A stretch of DNA of 64,000 bases, taken from NCBI GenBank assembly GCA_021827985.1, contig JAKATL010000001.1, positions 182,376 through 246,375 of the forward strand, given 5' to 3'. The notes below the pieces were generated by a model. That model did no database searches and was not told where the DNA came from. It was given only the letters and a program-made list of their open reading frames with translations. This document shows, piece after piece, positions 33,622 to 42,915 of this stretch. Within the stretch, counting starts at the first letter, position 1. Every line of letters begins with the position of its first letter. The stretch comes from a bacterium (GTDB lineage: Bacteria > Chloroflexota > Dormibacteria > Aeolococcales > Bog-877). The translations under genes were made by a program, and so were the position numbers.

Positions 33622-35778
33622 TCACCCGGCCTCCCGGACCACCTGGACCACGTCGCGCACCCCCTCCAGCCTCTCCAGGAGCCGACTCAGCTCGGTGAGA
33701 CTGGTGACCTCGACCACGGTGGAGATCACCGCCTGGTTTCGTCCCTCCACCTCCACCGCCGCCCCGCTGAGGTTTACCTTGCTCTCGGCGATCGCGGTGG
33801 CCACGTCCCGGAGCAGCCCGGTCCGGTCCCGCCCCTCGATCCGCAGCCGGACGGGATACACCTGGCGGCTGTCCCGGTCCCACTCCACCTCCACCAGACG
33901 CCGAGGGTCGGCGGCGTTAACCACGTTCACGCAGTCGGCCCGGTGCACCGAGACTCCCCGGCCCCGGGTGACGTAGCCGCGGATCGGCTCTCCGGGTACC
34001 GGCTTGCAGCAGCGGGCGACGGTGGTCAGGAGGTCGGTGAGGCCCGCCACCCGGACCCCCCCGCTGGGGCTGGGGCGCGACACCAGGGGGATGGCGGGGC
34101 CGGCGACGGGCTGGGTCCCAGCCTCCTCCCCGGCGGCCCAGCGCAGCACCACCTGCCGGGCCGACAGCTCACCGTACCCCAGGGCGGCGAAGAAGTCGGG
34201 AAGCTCCGGGATCCGGAATTCGCGAGCCAGCTCCTGCAGGCGGGCAGAGGGGATAGACTGCAGCTGGGCACCGCGCATCCGCCGCAGCTCCCGATCCAGG
34301 AGCTCCCGCCCCCGGGCGACGTTCTCCTCCCGCCGCTCCCGCTTGAACCACTGGCGGATCTTTTCCCGGGCGCTGCTGGTGCGGGCGAAGTTGAGCCAGT
34401 CTCGGCTGGGGCCGTGGCGCTCCGACCTGGTGGTCAGGACCTCCACGATGTCCCCGTTCTGGAGCCGGTAATCCAGCGGCACCATGCGCGAGTTGGCCTT
34501 GGCTCCCAGGCAGCGGTGGCCCACGTCGGTGTGGATCCGGTAGGCGAAGTCGATGGCTGTGGAGCCGGCGGGCAGCGAGAGGACGTCGCCCTTGGGGGTG
34601 AAGACGAAGACCTCGTCCTGGAAGACGTCGAGCCGGACGTGCTCCACGAAGCGCTCGGCGTCCAGCACCTCCTTCTGCCACTCCAGCAGCGAGCGCAGCC
34701 AGCCGAACCCGGCGTCGAGGCGCTGGTCGGCCCGGGTTCCCTCCTTGTAGTGCCAGTGGGCGGCGATCCCCTCCTCGGCGGTGCGGTGCATCTCGCGGGT
34801 GCGGATCTGGATCTCCACCGGCTCGCCGGCCTCCCCCACCACCGTGGTGTGCAGCGACTGGTAGCCATTGCCCTTGGGCATGGCGATGTAGTCCTTGAAA
34901 CGCCCGGGAATCGGCTTCCAGAGCGAGTGCACCACCCCGAGGGCACCGTAGCAGGAGCGGACGTCCTCGCAGATGACCCGGAGGGCCACCAGGTCGTAGA
35001 TCTCCCCGATGGAGCGGCCTCCCTGCTGCATCTTGCGGTAGACGCTGGTGATGTTCTTGGGCCGCCCGGCCACCTCAGCGACCAGCCCGTTGGCCTCCAG
35101 CTCCTGGAGCAGGCGCTCGCGAGCCAGCTCCAAAGCGGTCTCCCGCTGGCGGCGCTGGGAGAGGATCTCCTGGCGCACCCGCTCATAGTTGTCATGGTCG
35201 AGAACCGAGAAGGCGAGGTCTTCCAGCTCCGCCTTCACCTGTCCCATCCCCAGGCGGTGGGCCAGGGGGGCGTAGATGTCCATCGTCTCCTGGGCGATCC
35301 GGCGCCGGCGCTCCTCGGGCAGGGGGGCGATGGTGCGCATGTTGTGCAGCCGGTCGGCCAGTTTGATCAGGACCACCCGCAGGTCCTCGGCCATGGCGAT
35401 CAGCATCTTGCGGATGTTCTCGGCCTGGACCTGGGCCTGCGAGTGCAGCTTGATCCGCCCCAGCTTGGTGACCCCCTGCACCAGCCGCTCCACCGACTCA
35501 CCGAACTCCTCGCGGATCTGCTCCGAACTCACGGCGGTGTCCTCCACGACATCGTGGAGGAGGGCGGCGGCCAGGGCATCCGGGTCCAGGTGCATCTCGG
35601 CGAGCTGCACTGCCACGGAGAGCGGATGGGTGATGTAGGGCTCCCCGGAGAGCCTAAGCTGCCCCTCGTGGGCGCGCTCCGCCAGGAGGTAGGCGCGCTC
35701 CACCGTGGCCACCTCGGCGTCCCCCAGGTAGTCCAGCCGGGCGGCGAGATCAGCGAACTGGGTGCTCAATTCAGCCAT
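33622..35778 (-). CDS. rel: Bifunctional (p)ppGpp synthetase/hydrolase Rel
   Basis: A 718-residue stringent-response enzyme. The HD hydrolase motif LLHDVVEDTA has H75 and D76. The synthetase has GRFKDYIAMPKGNGYQSLHT; the RFKD form marks bifunctional enzymes rather than synthetase-only RelA. Then TGS (VFTPKGDVLSLPAGSTAIDF), a helical/zinc-finger-like region and a C-terminal ACT domain (DRTGLLRDVATAIAESKVNL). All parts are intact. Confidence 0.95.
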   Translation of the reverse strand: MAELSTQFADLAARLDYLGDAEVATVERAYLLAERAHEGQLRLSGEPYITHPLSVAVQLAEMHLDPDALAAALLHDVVEDTAVSSEQIREEFGESVERLVQGVTKLGRIKLHSQAQVQAENIRKMLIAMAEDLRVVLIKLADRLHNMRTIAPLPEERRRRIAQETMDIYAPLAHRLGMGQVKAELEDLAFSVLDHDNYERVRQEILSQRRQRETALELARERLLQELEANGLVAEVAGRPKNITSVYRKMQQGGRSIGEIYDLVALRVICEDVRSCYGALGVVHSLWKPIPGRFKDYIAMPKGNGYQSLHTTVVGEAGEPVEIQIRTREMHRTAEEGIAAHWHYKEGTRADQRLDAGFGWLRSLLEWQKEVLDAERFVEHVRLDVFQDEVFVFTPKGDVLSLPAGSTAIDFAYRIHTDVGHRCLGAKANSRMVPLDYRLQNGDIVEVLTTRSERHGPSRDWLNFARTSSAREKIRQWFKRERREENVARGRELLDRELRRMRGAQLQSIPSARLQELAREFRIPELPDFFAALGYGELSARQVVLRWAAGEEAGTQPVAGPAIPLVSRPSPSGGVRVAGLTDLLTTVARCCKPVPGEPIRGYVTRGRGVSVHRADCVNVVNAADPRRLVEVEWDRDSRQVYPVRLRIEGRDRTGLLRDVATAIAESKVNLSGAAVEVEGRNQAVISTVVEVTSLTELSRLLERLEGVRDVVQVVREAG

Positions 35779-35829
35779 TTTAGGGTGGACCTGACCGCCG
35801 AGCCGCGATCGGCGCCGCCAGGGACTAGG

Positions 35830-37254
35830 TCAGGCGGGCGGCGGCGGTTCCACCGCTCGGAGGCGGAGAACCTGGACCCGGAGCGGGCGGGGTGGAGCCA
35901 GCCAGCATTCAACCTCAAGCTCGCCCCCCTCGCACCGAAGCGTCCAGCTGGCGCGCAGCCGACCGCTGAGAACCGGCGGTGCCACCTGGAGAACGGGGCC
36001 GAGACGCTGGCGCAGTTGGCGCAGCTCCTCAGCACGGCGCTCCGCCGGTTGGTCCAGCAGCAGGTTGTCCGCCGCCAGCTCGGCCCAGGCCGCTGCGTCT
36101 TCGCCCTCATACAGAGAGACGACCTTGTCCTGCACCCAGGACCATTCCGGTGGGGCCTCGGGAGTGGCGGGCGGGACCGCGCCCGCCACCCGCTCGAGCG
36201 CCTCGAAGACCGGGCGGGAGAGGGAGGCATAGGTCAGATTGCTGAAGGCGAAAACCCCGACCCCGTGCCGGGGAAGCCACTGGACATGGGAGCCGAACCC
36301 GGGCAGGCCCCCTCCGTGGTAGACCACCCTCCCCAGGTGAGCCGACTCCGCCACAAACAGCCCCAGGCCGTATCCCGAGGGACCGCCGCCCGGCGCCGGG
36401 TGGTCCCGCGGCGGAACCACGATGTGGCCCCTCTGCATCTCCCGCCGCGAGGACGCCCGCAGCAGCGGGGATGGCACCTCCTCGCCCACCCACGCCGAGA
36501 GCTGGAAGCAAACGTACTTGCCGAAGTCCGCCACAGTGGTCCACAGCCCGCCCATGGCCCCGAAGGCACCGTCCCGCAACGGCGGCTCCTCCACGTACCG
36601 GGCGCCGTCCCGTCGGTATCCCCGCGCCCTCCTGGCCCCCGGCAGGTTGGCGAAGTCGAACACCGACTCCTCCATCCCCAGCGGCCGCAGCAGCACCTCT
36701 CGAGCCAGGTCGGCCAGCGGCATTCCCGAGACACGCTGGGCGATCTGCCCCAGCAGGGCATACCCCAGGTTGGAGTACTCGAATGCCTCGCCAGGCCGCC
36801 GGCTGAGCGCCACCCCGGCCCGCAGGAGGCGGAGGAAACCCTCGTCCGGGAGCGCCAGCTGGCGGTCCGCCCACGGGTCGTCCTCCACGAGGCCCGCGGT
36901 CATCGTGAGGAGGTGCCTGAGAGTGATAGGTGGGTCGTCCGCTGCCTCGGAGCCCAGACCGGAGGCCTCTGGGAGGTGCCGCGCCAGCGGGTCGTCCAGC
37001 TGGAGTAGGCCGCGGTCACGGAGGGTCAGGACGCACGCCGCGGTGAGGCTCTTGGTCATGGAGGCGATCCGGAAGGCGGTGTCCTCCTGAACCGCTTGCC
37101 CGCCCGCCCGGTCCGCCATTCCGAGATGACCGTGGTGGACCAGCCGGCCTCCGGCGACCACCCCGAAGGCCAGGCCCGGGACCCCAGCCTCCTCGGCGAA
37201 CCGCCGGAAGATGTCCTCCAGGCCGACGGAGGCGAGACCCATGTCCTTGGTCAT
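35830..37254 (-). CDS. Class C beta-lactamase-like serine hydrolase
   Basis: A 474-residue hydrolase of the beta-lactamase/transpeptidase-like fold. The SxxK nucleophile motif is SMTK (65-68), YSN is at 160-162, and YHGGGLPGF stands in for the third motif. No signal peptide is seen, so it may be cytoplasmic. The C-terminal 150 residues form a beta-rich extra domain. Such proteins include esterases and D-aminopeptidases; the substrate is unknown. ATG 37254 is chosen because longer frames run into the VOC gene. Confidence 0.83.
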   Translation of the reverse strand: MTKDMGLASVGLEDIFRRFAEEAGVPGLAFGVVAGGRLVHHGHLGMADRAGGQAVQEDTAFRIASMTKSLTAACVLTLRDRGLLQLDDPLARHLPEASGLGSEAADDPPITLRHLLTMTAGLVEDDPWADRQLALPDEGFLRLLRAGVALSRRPGEAFEYSNLGYALLGQIAQRVSGMPLADLAREVLLRPLGMEESVFDFANLPGARRARGYRRDGARYVEEPPLRDGAFGAMGGLWTTVADFGKYVCFQLSAWVGEEVPSPLLRASSRREMQRGHIVVPPRDHPAPGGGPSGYGLGLFVAESAHLGRVVYHGGGLPGFGSHVQWLPRHGVGVFAFSNLTYASLSRPVFEALERVAGAVPPATPEAPPEWSWVQDKVVSLYEGEDAAAWAELAADNLLLDQPAERRAEELRQLRQRLGPVLQVAPPVLSGRLRASWTLRCEGGELEVECWLAPPRPLRVQVLRLRAVEPPPPA

Positions 37255-37288
37255 CCTGGACCGCTGCAAGAGGGCCTCATCGGCCAGC

Positions 37289-37717
37289 TCAGGCCCCCGG
37301 CTGGTCGGGGGCATCGGGCTGGAGGAACTCCAGCCGGTTGCCGAATGGATCGTGAGCATAGAAGCGCCTAAACCCGGGGAAGTCGCCGTCCCACAAGACC
37401 TCCACGCCCCCGTCGGTCAGCCTTCCCGCCAGCTCGTCCAGATTGCTCGTGACTATTCCCGGATGGGCCTTGCGGGCGGCCCGGAACTCCGGCTCGACCC
37501 CCAGGTGGACCTCCAGCGAGGGTCCGCGGAACCAGGCGCCTCCCCGAGTCCTCAGAACCGGAGGCTTCTCCACCCCAGTCAACCCGAGCAGGCCCTGGTA
37601 GAAGCGCCGGGCATCCTCCTCACCGGCGGCTGGCATCGCCAGCTGCACGTGGTGGATGCGGAAGCCGAAGTCCTGGGCAACCGCCGGCACCTTCTGGGCG
37701 ATCTCGAGATCCGGCAC
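37289..37717 (-). CDS. VOC-family (glyoxalase/bleomycin resistance-like) protein
   Basis: A 142-residue protein with two beta-alpha-beta-beta-beta units: FRIHHVQLAMPAAGEEDARRFY, LEVHLGVEPEF, RRFYAHDPFGNRLEFLQ. His and Glu at the family's metal positions are present. A specific reaction cannot be assigned. GTG start with GATACT 6 bases upstream. The gene is divergent from the ABC ATPase gene. Confidence 0.8.
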   Translation of the reverse strand: MPDLEIAQKVPAVAQDFGFRIHHVQLAMPAAGEEDARRFYQGLLGLTGVEKPPVLRTRGGAWFRGPSLEVHLGVEPEFRAARKAHPGIVTSNLDELAGRLTDGGVEVLWDGDFPGFRRFYAHDPFGNRLEFLQPDAPDQPGA

Positions 37718-37896
37718 CCGAAGAGTATCTCAGACCTCGCTTTCACCGCAGCCCGTCACCGGTGGCTGGGGGCACCACACAGCAGATCGCGACCACGAGG
37801 CGTGCCTGCGGGCCGCTGGGGCCGTCCCCGATCGGCTGTCAGAGCGCAGACAGGGGCGCCCGAAGTGACGGGTTCGCGTGGCAGAATGGCGTGAGC

Positions 37897-38571
37897 ATGA
37901 GAGCCGACCCGTTCGACTCCCGTGCGCCCTCCCAGTTGGGGTCCCCGCGCACTCGGGAGTCGGCTGCCCTCCAGGTGGAGGGAGTGGACAAACGGTTCGG
38001 CCGAAAGGAGGTCCTCCGCGGGATCGATCTCAACGTGTGGCCCGAGGAGGTGGTCGGGCTGGTGGGCGAGAACGGGTGCGGCAAGACCACGCTCCTGCGC
38101 ATCTGCGCCGGCCTGGTGGCCCCGGACCAGGGCACCGTGCGGGTCAGCGGTCGACTGGGCTACTGCCCTCAGCAGCCCGGACTCTTCGACCGGCTGACGG
38201 CCGACGAGCACCTGGCCTACTTCGGGGCGGGCCGCGGCCTGACCCGGGCGGAGGCGGTGGCCGAGGGGCGGCGGGTCCTTGGCTCATTCGGCTTTCCCGC
38301 CTGGGAGCGGTCCGTCGCCGGCCAGCTCTCGGGGGGCACCCGCCAGAAGCTGAACCTGGCGCTCGCTCTCCTCGGGCACCCGACCGTCCTCCTCCTCGAT
38401 GAGCCGTACCAGGGATTCGACCATGGCGTCTACGTCAACTTCTGGGACCACGTGGACAGCTGGCGCCGCACCGGTCAGGCCATCCTCGTGGTCACCCACA
38501 TGCTGGCGGAGCAGGACCGCGTCGACAGGGTGGTCGACCTGAGCATGGCCCGGGGGGACGGCGCGGGATGA
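37897..38571 (+). CDS. ABC transporter ATP-binding protein
   Basis: A 224-residue ATPase: Walker A GENGCGKTT, Q-loop region YCPQQPGLFDRLTA, signature LSGGTRQKLNLALALLG, Walker B VLLLDEPYQGFD, and H-loop VVTHML. The ATG at 37897 is preferred; frames extend upstream without support. It overlaps the following permease gene by ATGA. That permease is broken, so this exporter is probably not functional as a pair. Confidence 0.83.
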   Translation: MRADPFDSRAPSQLGSPRTRESAALQVEGVDKRFGRKEVLRGIDLNVWPEEVVGLVGENGCGKTTLLRICAGLVAPDQGTVRVSGRLGYCPQQPGLFDRLTADEHLAYFGAGRGLTRAEAVAEGRRVLGSFGFPAWERSVAGQLSGGTRQKLNLALALLGHPTVLLLDEPYQGFDHGVYVNFWDHVDSWRRTGQAILVVTHMLAEQDRVDRVVDLSMARGDGAG

Positions 38572-39067
38572 GCTTCTGGCGTCACGTCCTCACAGCGGCG
38601 GAGATGCAGGGACGGCAGCTGGGCCGGCGTCGCGTCTCCCTCCTCATCGTGGTAGCCCTGCCAGTGGCGCTGTATCTGAGTCAGGATGCCAGCAGCCCGG
38701 AGAACCCCATCGGCTTCGGAGCCCTGGGGGTGGCCTGGGCCCTGGCCACCACCGCCCTCTTCGCTGCCCTCTCGGCCTGGCGGTGGGGGCGGTCCTCCCC
38801 ACGGATCTCGAGGGGACCCTGGTGATCATCGGAGCCGTGGGGGTCCAGCTCTCCCTACCCCAGAACTCCGCCGCCAACCTGGCGTTGCCGCTGGACGCCC
38901 CCATCCAGTTCGCCTCACGCGCCGGAGGGTTCACGGGAAGCGCGCCCGGGCTGATGCTGCTGCAGGCCGGCCTCTACACGGCGGCGCTGATTCTCATCTC
39001 CATGGTGGCCTGGTCCCGAAGGGTGGGCCGGCGCCGTGAGGTGGTGATCCAGGCGGAGGGCGGGTGA
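38568..39067 (+). pseudogene. ABC permease remnant with frameshift and probable internal deletion
   Basis: The first frame (38568-38825) encodes a start like MSFWRHVLTAAEMQGRQLG and two or three hydrophobic segments, ending FAALSAWRW. The reading then continues in another frame (from about 38783) as GAVLPTDLEGTLVIIGAVGVQLSLP and a last membrane segment. Together they cover about 165 residues, whereas ABC permeases of this sort need about 230-250. The middle membrane segments seem to be missing at the junction, next to a G-run. This is either a real decayed gene or an assembly error. Confidence 0.65.
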
Positions 39068-39103
39068 GCCAACCGCGCCCCCTGTGGGCTCAGGCCCTCT
39101 ACC

Positions 39104-40021
39104 TCAGTCCCGCTTGCGGAGCTGGGCTATGGCCAGGCCGAGCACGGTGACACCGATCACCGCCACGATGCCCACGTCCAAGAGCAGGGGCAGGGTGTAG
39201 CTCCCGATCGTCACCTGGGCGGCGTTGATGAAGGGGGCCGGGTAGCCCGAGTTGCTGAAGAGCGACACCCGGACGGGGGCGATGGCGTAGGTTACGGGGT
39301 CGAAGCGGGTGAGCACCGCCATCCAGGTGGGCAGGCCCTTCAGGGGAAAGAGCGCCCCGCTCAGGAAGAGCATGGGCATCATGAGGAAGTTCATCACCAC
39401 CTGGAAGCCCTGCATGGACCTCATCCGCGAGGCGATGGCGATCCCGAAGGCGCTGAGGGAGACAGCCAGGAGGAGAAGCAGCGCCAGCATCTCGAAGACC
39501 CCTAGGACCGAGAGCCGCACCCCGACGATGGGGGCGAAGATCAGCATGATGATCCCCCCGATCATCGCCTGACTGGCGCCGCTAAGCGCCTTGCCCACGG
39601 CGACCGCCGAGCGGTCGATGGGGGCCACCAGGATCTCCCGCAGGAAGCCGAACTCTCGGTCCCAGACGATCTGCATGGCGCTGAAGATGGACGTCATGAG
39701 GACCGTCATCCCAATCACTCCGGGGAACATGAACTCGAGGTAGGTGGTGTGGGGAGGCAGGACCCCGGAACCGGCTCCGAAGGCGGAGCTGAGCCCCACC
39801 CCGAAGACCACCAGGAAGAGGATCGGCTGCGCCAGGGATCCGATCAGCCGGGCGCGGTCCCGGGTGAAGCGCAGGATGTCGCGGTACCAGATGATGAAGA
39901 CCGACTGCCAGAAGGGTACCCGGACGCGGATGCTGGCGGAGCTCAGGGCGGCCGGTGACGCTCCCTGCTCCACCACCGGAGAGCTGGCGGTCGCGTTGCT
40001 CATCTCCGTCCTCCCTGCCAT
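39104..40021 (-). CDS. ABC-2 type permease (drug exporter, DrrB-like)
   Basis: A 305-residue membrane protein with six hydrophobic segments, WYRDILRFTRDRARLIGSLAQPILFLVV near the start and FDPVTYAIAPVR near the end, typical of ABC-2 permeases of the daunorubicin exporter type. It overlaps its ATPase gene by 22 bases. Together they form a two-component exporter controlled by the adjacent MarR gene. Substrate unknown. Confidence 0.87.
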   Translation of the reverse strand: MAGRTEMSNATASSPVVEQGASPAALSSASIRVRVPFWQSVFIIWYRDILRFTRDRARLIGSLAQPILFLVVFGVGLSSAFGAGSGVLPPHTTYLEFMFPGVIGMTVLMTSIFSAMQIVWDREFGFLREILVAPIDRSAVAVGKALSGASQAMIGGIIMLIFAPIVGVRLSVLGVFEMLALLLLLAVSLSAFGIAIASRMRSMQGFQVVMNFLMMPMLFLSGALFPLKGLPTWMAVLTRFDPVTYAIAPVRVSLFSNSGYPAPFINAAQVTIGSYTLPLLLDVGIVAVIGVTVLGLAIAQLRKRD

Positions 40022-40995
40022 CTCTGGGCCATCGCGCGGTGCAGCGCGCCGGCCGAGTCAACCTCCTCATCCCGGATCGCCCGACCGGTCAACTTGAGGA
40101 AGACGTCGTCCAGGCTGGGCCGCCGGACGGTCACGGTTTTCACCTCCACGTCCAGCTCCCGCACCAGCTGGGGAACGAACTCGGGGCCATTGGCGACTTC
40201 GACCCGCAAGGTGCCGTCGTCTGAGGTCACGGCCGCACCCATGCGGGAGGTGATCTGCTCAGCGGCGCGATCATTGTCCGACGTGGTTACCACCACCACA
40301 TCACCGCCCATCTGGTCCTTCAGCTCGTCCGGGGTCCCGAGGGCCACGATCCGACCGTGGTCGATGACCGCGATCCGGTCGCACCACTCGGCCTCCTCCA
40401 TGTAGTGCGTGGTCATGAAAATAGTGGTGCCGGTCTGAGCCCTGATCTCCCGGAGGTGATCCCATACCGTGGCCCGGGTCTGGGGATCGAGCCCGATGGT
40501 GGGCTCGTCGAGGAAGAGGACCTCGGGGTGGTGGAGCACTCCCCGGGCGATCTCCAGCCGGCGCTTCATACCGCCGGAATAGGTGATCACCTGGACGTCC
40601 GCGCGATCCTCAAGTCCGACCATCGCCAGCGCCGCCCGGATCCGCTCCGAGCGCTGGCGCCGGGGCACTCCATATGCCAGCGCGTGGAAGTACAGGTTCT
40701 GCCGCGCGGTGAGCTGGTTGTCCAGCGAGGGGTCCTGGAACACCAGGCCGATGCGGGAGCGCACCTCCTGCGGATGGCGGGCTACATCCCATCCGGCCAC
40801 GGTGGCCGACCCCGCGGTCTTCTCCACCAGGGTGCAGAGGATGGAGATGGTGGTGGACTTGCCCGCCCCGTTGGGACCCAGGAAGCCGAAGATCTCACCA
40901 CGATGGACGTCCAGGTCGATCCCCCGCACCGCCTCCACCGGCCCGTAGCGCTTCACCAGCCCCCGGACGGTGATCACGTCCCCCTGGTCAGCCAT
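40000..40995 (-). CDS. ABC ATPase, daunorubicin-resistance (DrrA) family
   Basis: A 331-residue ATPase: Walker [11 protein letters not shown], signature [14 protein letters not shown], Walker [15 protein letters not shown]-loop [10 protein letters not shown], and the C-terminal extension with [14 protein letters not shown], typical of DrrA-type proteins. Partner of the overlapping permease. It follows the MarR gene on the same strand with a gap of 63 bases. Confidence 0.92.
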   Translation of the reverse strand: MADQGDVITVRGLVKRYGPVEAVRGIDLDVHRGEIFGFLGPNGAGKSTTISILCTLVEKTAGSATVAGWDVARHPQEVRSRIGLVFQDPSLDNQLTARQNLYFHALAYGVPRRQRSERIRAALAMVGLEDRADVQVITYSGGMKRRLEIARGVLHHPEVLFLDEPTIGLDPQTRATVWDHLREIRAQTGTTIFMTTHYMEEAEWCDRIAVIDHGRIVALGTPDELKDQMGGDVVVVTTSDNDRAAEQITSRMGAAVTSDDGTLRVEVANGPEFVPQLVRELDVEVKTVTVRRPSLDDVFLKLTGRAIRDEEVDSAGALHRAMAQRWQGGRR

Positions 40996-41058
40996 GCCGC
41001 ACCACCGCTTCGGCTTCGGCCCTCCCCTGCCGCCGCCTCCGGCGGGGCACGACCGGGC

Positions 41059-41586
41059 TCACGACGCAACCTCCGCCAGCGGGTCGGGAAGGGCCGGTGT
41101 TGAGGGGGGATCGGCCGTCACCTCGCTGGAATGAGGGTCACGGAGCACCACCGCCTCCAGGGCGTCAAGGGCCCGGCTCACCGTCGAGCGCTGCTCCCGC
41201 GTCAGGCGGCCGAGACGATCCGCTAGCCAGATGTTGTCGATTCGCCTACGCTCCGCCAACCGCTGCCGTCCCTCCGCGGTGGCTTCGAGCAGGACCCCCC
41301 TCCGGTCCCGGGAGTTGGGCCGGCGTACAACCAGCCCAGCCTCCTCCAGGCGATCCACCAGGCGGGTGGCTGCGGACGGAGGGAGGTGCTCTGCCAGGGC
41401 CAAGTCCCCCATCGAGAGTCCCTTCCGGAAGACCACGGTCGCCAGCGCCGAGTAGAGCTCGATGCTGAGCCCCAGGGTGTCCCGGCGATGAAGCTGGCGA
41501 CGAAGCCGGATCATCACCAGCCGGAGCCGCTCCGCCTCTCCGGTGAGCCCAGAGTCAGCCCCGGTGGCTCTTCCCTCCGTCACCAC
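41059..41586 (-). CDS. MarR-family transcriptional regulator
   Basis: A 175-residue winged-helix repressor: MGDLALAEHLPPSAATRLVDRLEEAGLVVRRPNSRDRRG covers the recognition helix and wing. The first of a three-gene cluster with a two-gene ABC exporter, so it probably represses them and itself and responds to an exported compound. It begins with two GTG codons. A TTGC-N5-GCAA inverted repeat lies just upstream. Confidence 0.88.
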   Translation of the reverse strand: MVTEGRATGADSGLTGEAERLRLVMIRLRRQLHRRDTLGLSIELYSALATVVFRKGLSMGDLALAEHLPPSAATRLVDRLEEAGLVVRRPNSRDRRGVLLEATAEGRQRLAERRRIDNIWLADRLGRLTREQRSTVSRALDALEAVVLRDPHSSEVTADPPSTPALPDPLAEVAS

Positions 41587-41595
41587 CGGTGCACC

Positions 41596-41631
41596 ATGTT
41601 ACTTGCCACGCGCAAAGGTTATCACAGTCAA
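41596..41631 (-). promoter_or_regulatory. Putative MarR operator and promoter region
   Basis: The sequence TTGCCACGCGCAA (41603-41615) is an inverted repeat (TTGC-N5-GCAA) of MarR-site style. It lies between a TTGACT (41626-41631) and a TAACAT (41596-41601), read on the minus strand; the 24-base spacing of these two boxes is too long for a standard promoter. Autoregulation is inferred. Confidence 0.3.
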
Positions 41632-41817
41632 GCATCTGGGAATGGCCGCCGCCTTCCCCGAGCCCAATCTCGGCCCGAACCTGCGGTTACACTCCTACGG
41701 CTGGGAGTGCAACCAAAGGCCGTGCCGCCGCGCCAACCCGCAAACGCTTGAACGACTGGAATGGTCAGCCGGTTCGGGACGCCTGGATCCGCACCACCTC
41801 TGAGTGCCACGCCAGGC

Positions 41818-42249
41818 TCACCGCTCCTTCCGGCCCGCGGCGTTCAGCATCACCGCCTCCCGGACCAGGGCGGCAAGGGCGGCCTCATTGATTTCGTCGT
41901 TCTCCCGGAAGTCCACGGCTCGGACGCTGCGGCTGTCCAAACGCGTGTTGAAAATGTGGCTGGGATCATCCAACCCCGCACCCTTGGGGAATGTCAGCCT
42001 GACCGCACTTTTGAGGATGTCGGCGACGCAGACGATCCCGCCGCGCGACCAGACCGGGACCCCCATGGGGCGGGAGGGCTTTCTCCACTTCACCTCTTCC
42101 TGAATCCCTGGATCCGCCAGGCGAATACAGCCCCGCAAGCGGGCCAGAGTCTCACCCTTCCAGCCTTCGGCCCGTGCCACCATGGCGTCTATCTGCTCTG
42201 CCTCTGTCAGGACTCCCTGCAAGTCGCCAGCCTCCCGATTCATCTCCAC
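41818..42249 (-). CDS. DUF1801 domain protein
   Basis: A 143-residue protein similar to DUF1801/YdhG-type proteins: EEVKWRKPSRPMGVPVWSRGGIVCVADILKSAVRLTFPKGAGL, followed by VRAVDFRENDEINEAALAALVREAV. The family has a small alpha/beta fold of unknown biochemical role. Start GTG 42249 or ATG 42243. Confidence 0.75.
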   Translation of the reverse strand: MEMNREAGDLQGVLTEAEQIDAMVARAEGWKGETLARLRGCIRLADPGIQEEVKWRKPSRPMGVPVWSRGGIVCVADILKSAVRLTFPKGAGLDDPSHIFNTRLDSRSVRAVDFRENDEINEAALAALVREAVMLNAAGRKER

Positions 42250-42645
42250 AACCGGTCAAGGAGCCGAAGTCCGTACACGACCTGAATGGCACGGATGCGT
42301 CTCCGCAAGATGCTCCGCAGCGCTAAGTGAACTGATGCCTCGGGCGACGGCGCAGTGCTCAAGACCACGGTGGTTCCCAGCGTCGGCTGATCGCCTAGGC
42401 GGGTCTCGACGGCCGGCCGGGGAACGGCGCACCGTTTAGGTACAGACACCGAAACGCAGAACCCGACGAGTATTGGATTATCGCCATATGGACTGGTGGA
42501 GCAGGGCTACCTACTTGGCCAGATGCATTCTCGCTGGGCCGCCTCCACCGGGACGGTGGTACAACACCCCCAGCAACGTGAGAGCTCGGCTTCTCCGAGA
42601 AGTTCGGATCGGCCGAAGCCAGCCAAGGGTGTCGCGGGTGACAGA
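42250..42645. other. 396-bp region with no recognised gene
   Basis: Composition is less GC-rich and codon-like periodicity is poor. No tRNA, insertion-sequence end or protein domain was seen on either strand. It may be decayed sequence between the DUF1801 gene and the two-TM miniprotein. Confidence 0.5.
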
Positions 42646-42813
42646 GTGGTCAGACGGGTGTCTATCGTCGCCTACGTGGGCTTGCTCGTAGTCTGTGTCG
42701 TCGCGGTCGACATTTTGTTCTTCCGGAACCGTTTCTGGGAACGGCTGCTGGCGAACGTCGGCATCGTCTTAGTCTTTGCGGCCTTCGCCCTCCGGTTCCT
42801 GCGGAAGCCGTGA
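42646..42813 (+). CDS. Two-TM membrane miniprotein
   Basis: A short frame from GTG 42646 (or 42658) encoding about 55 residues. Two hydrophobic helices, VSIVAYVGLLVVCVVAVDIL and LLANVGIVLVFAAFALRF, flank a basic turn (FFRNRFWERL), and the end is basic (LRKP). The hydrophobic periodicity is too good for chance, but the frame is open further upstream without support. Function unknown. Confidence 0.5.
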   Translation: MVRRVSIVAYVGLLVVCVVAVDILFFRNRFWERLLANVGIVLVFAAFALRFLRKP

Positions 42814-42915
42814 AGCCAGACCGGTGCACCGCGTTCTCGCGCCCTGGCCCCTACTTGTGATGTCCCTGGGTAGCGGTCGGCCGGTCGGCTCAGCCCCCAA
42901 CCCCAGCTGGGCCCC

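Noticed and set aside
33565-37008. An open plus-strand frame of over 1100 codons opposite rel and the serine hydrolase
   Set aside because: It is antisense to two genes with intact motifs; the peptide is Gly/Pro/His/Arg-rich without any domain. This is a shadow frame typical of very high GC.
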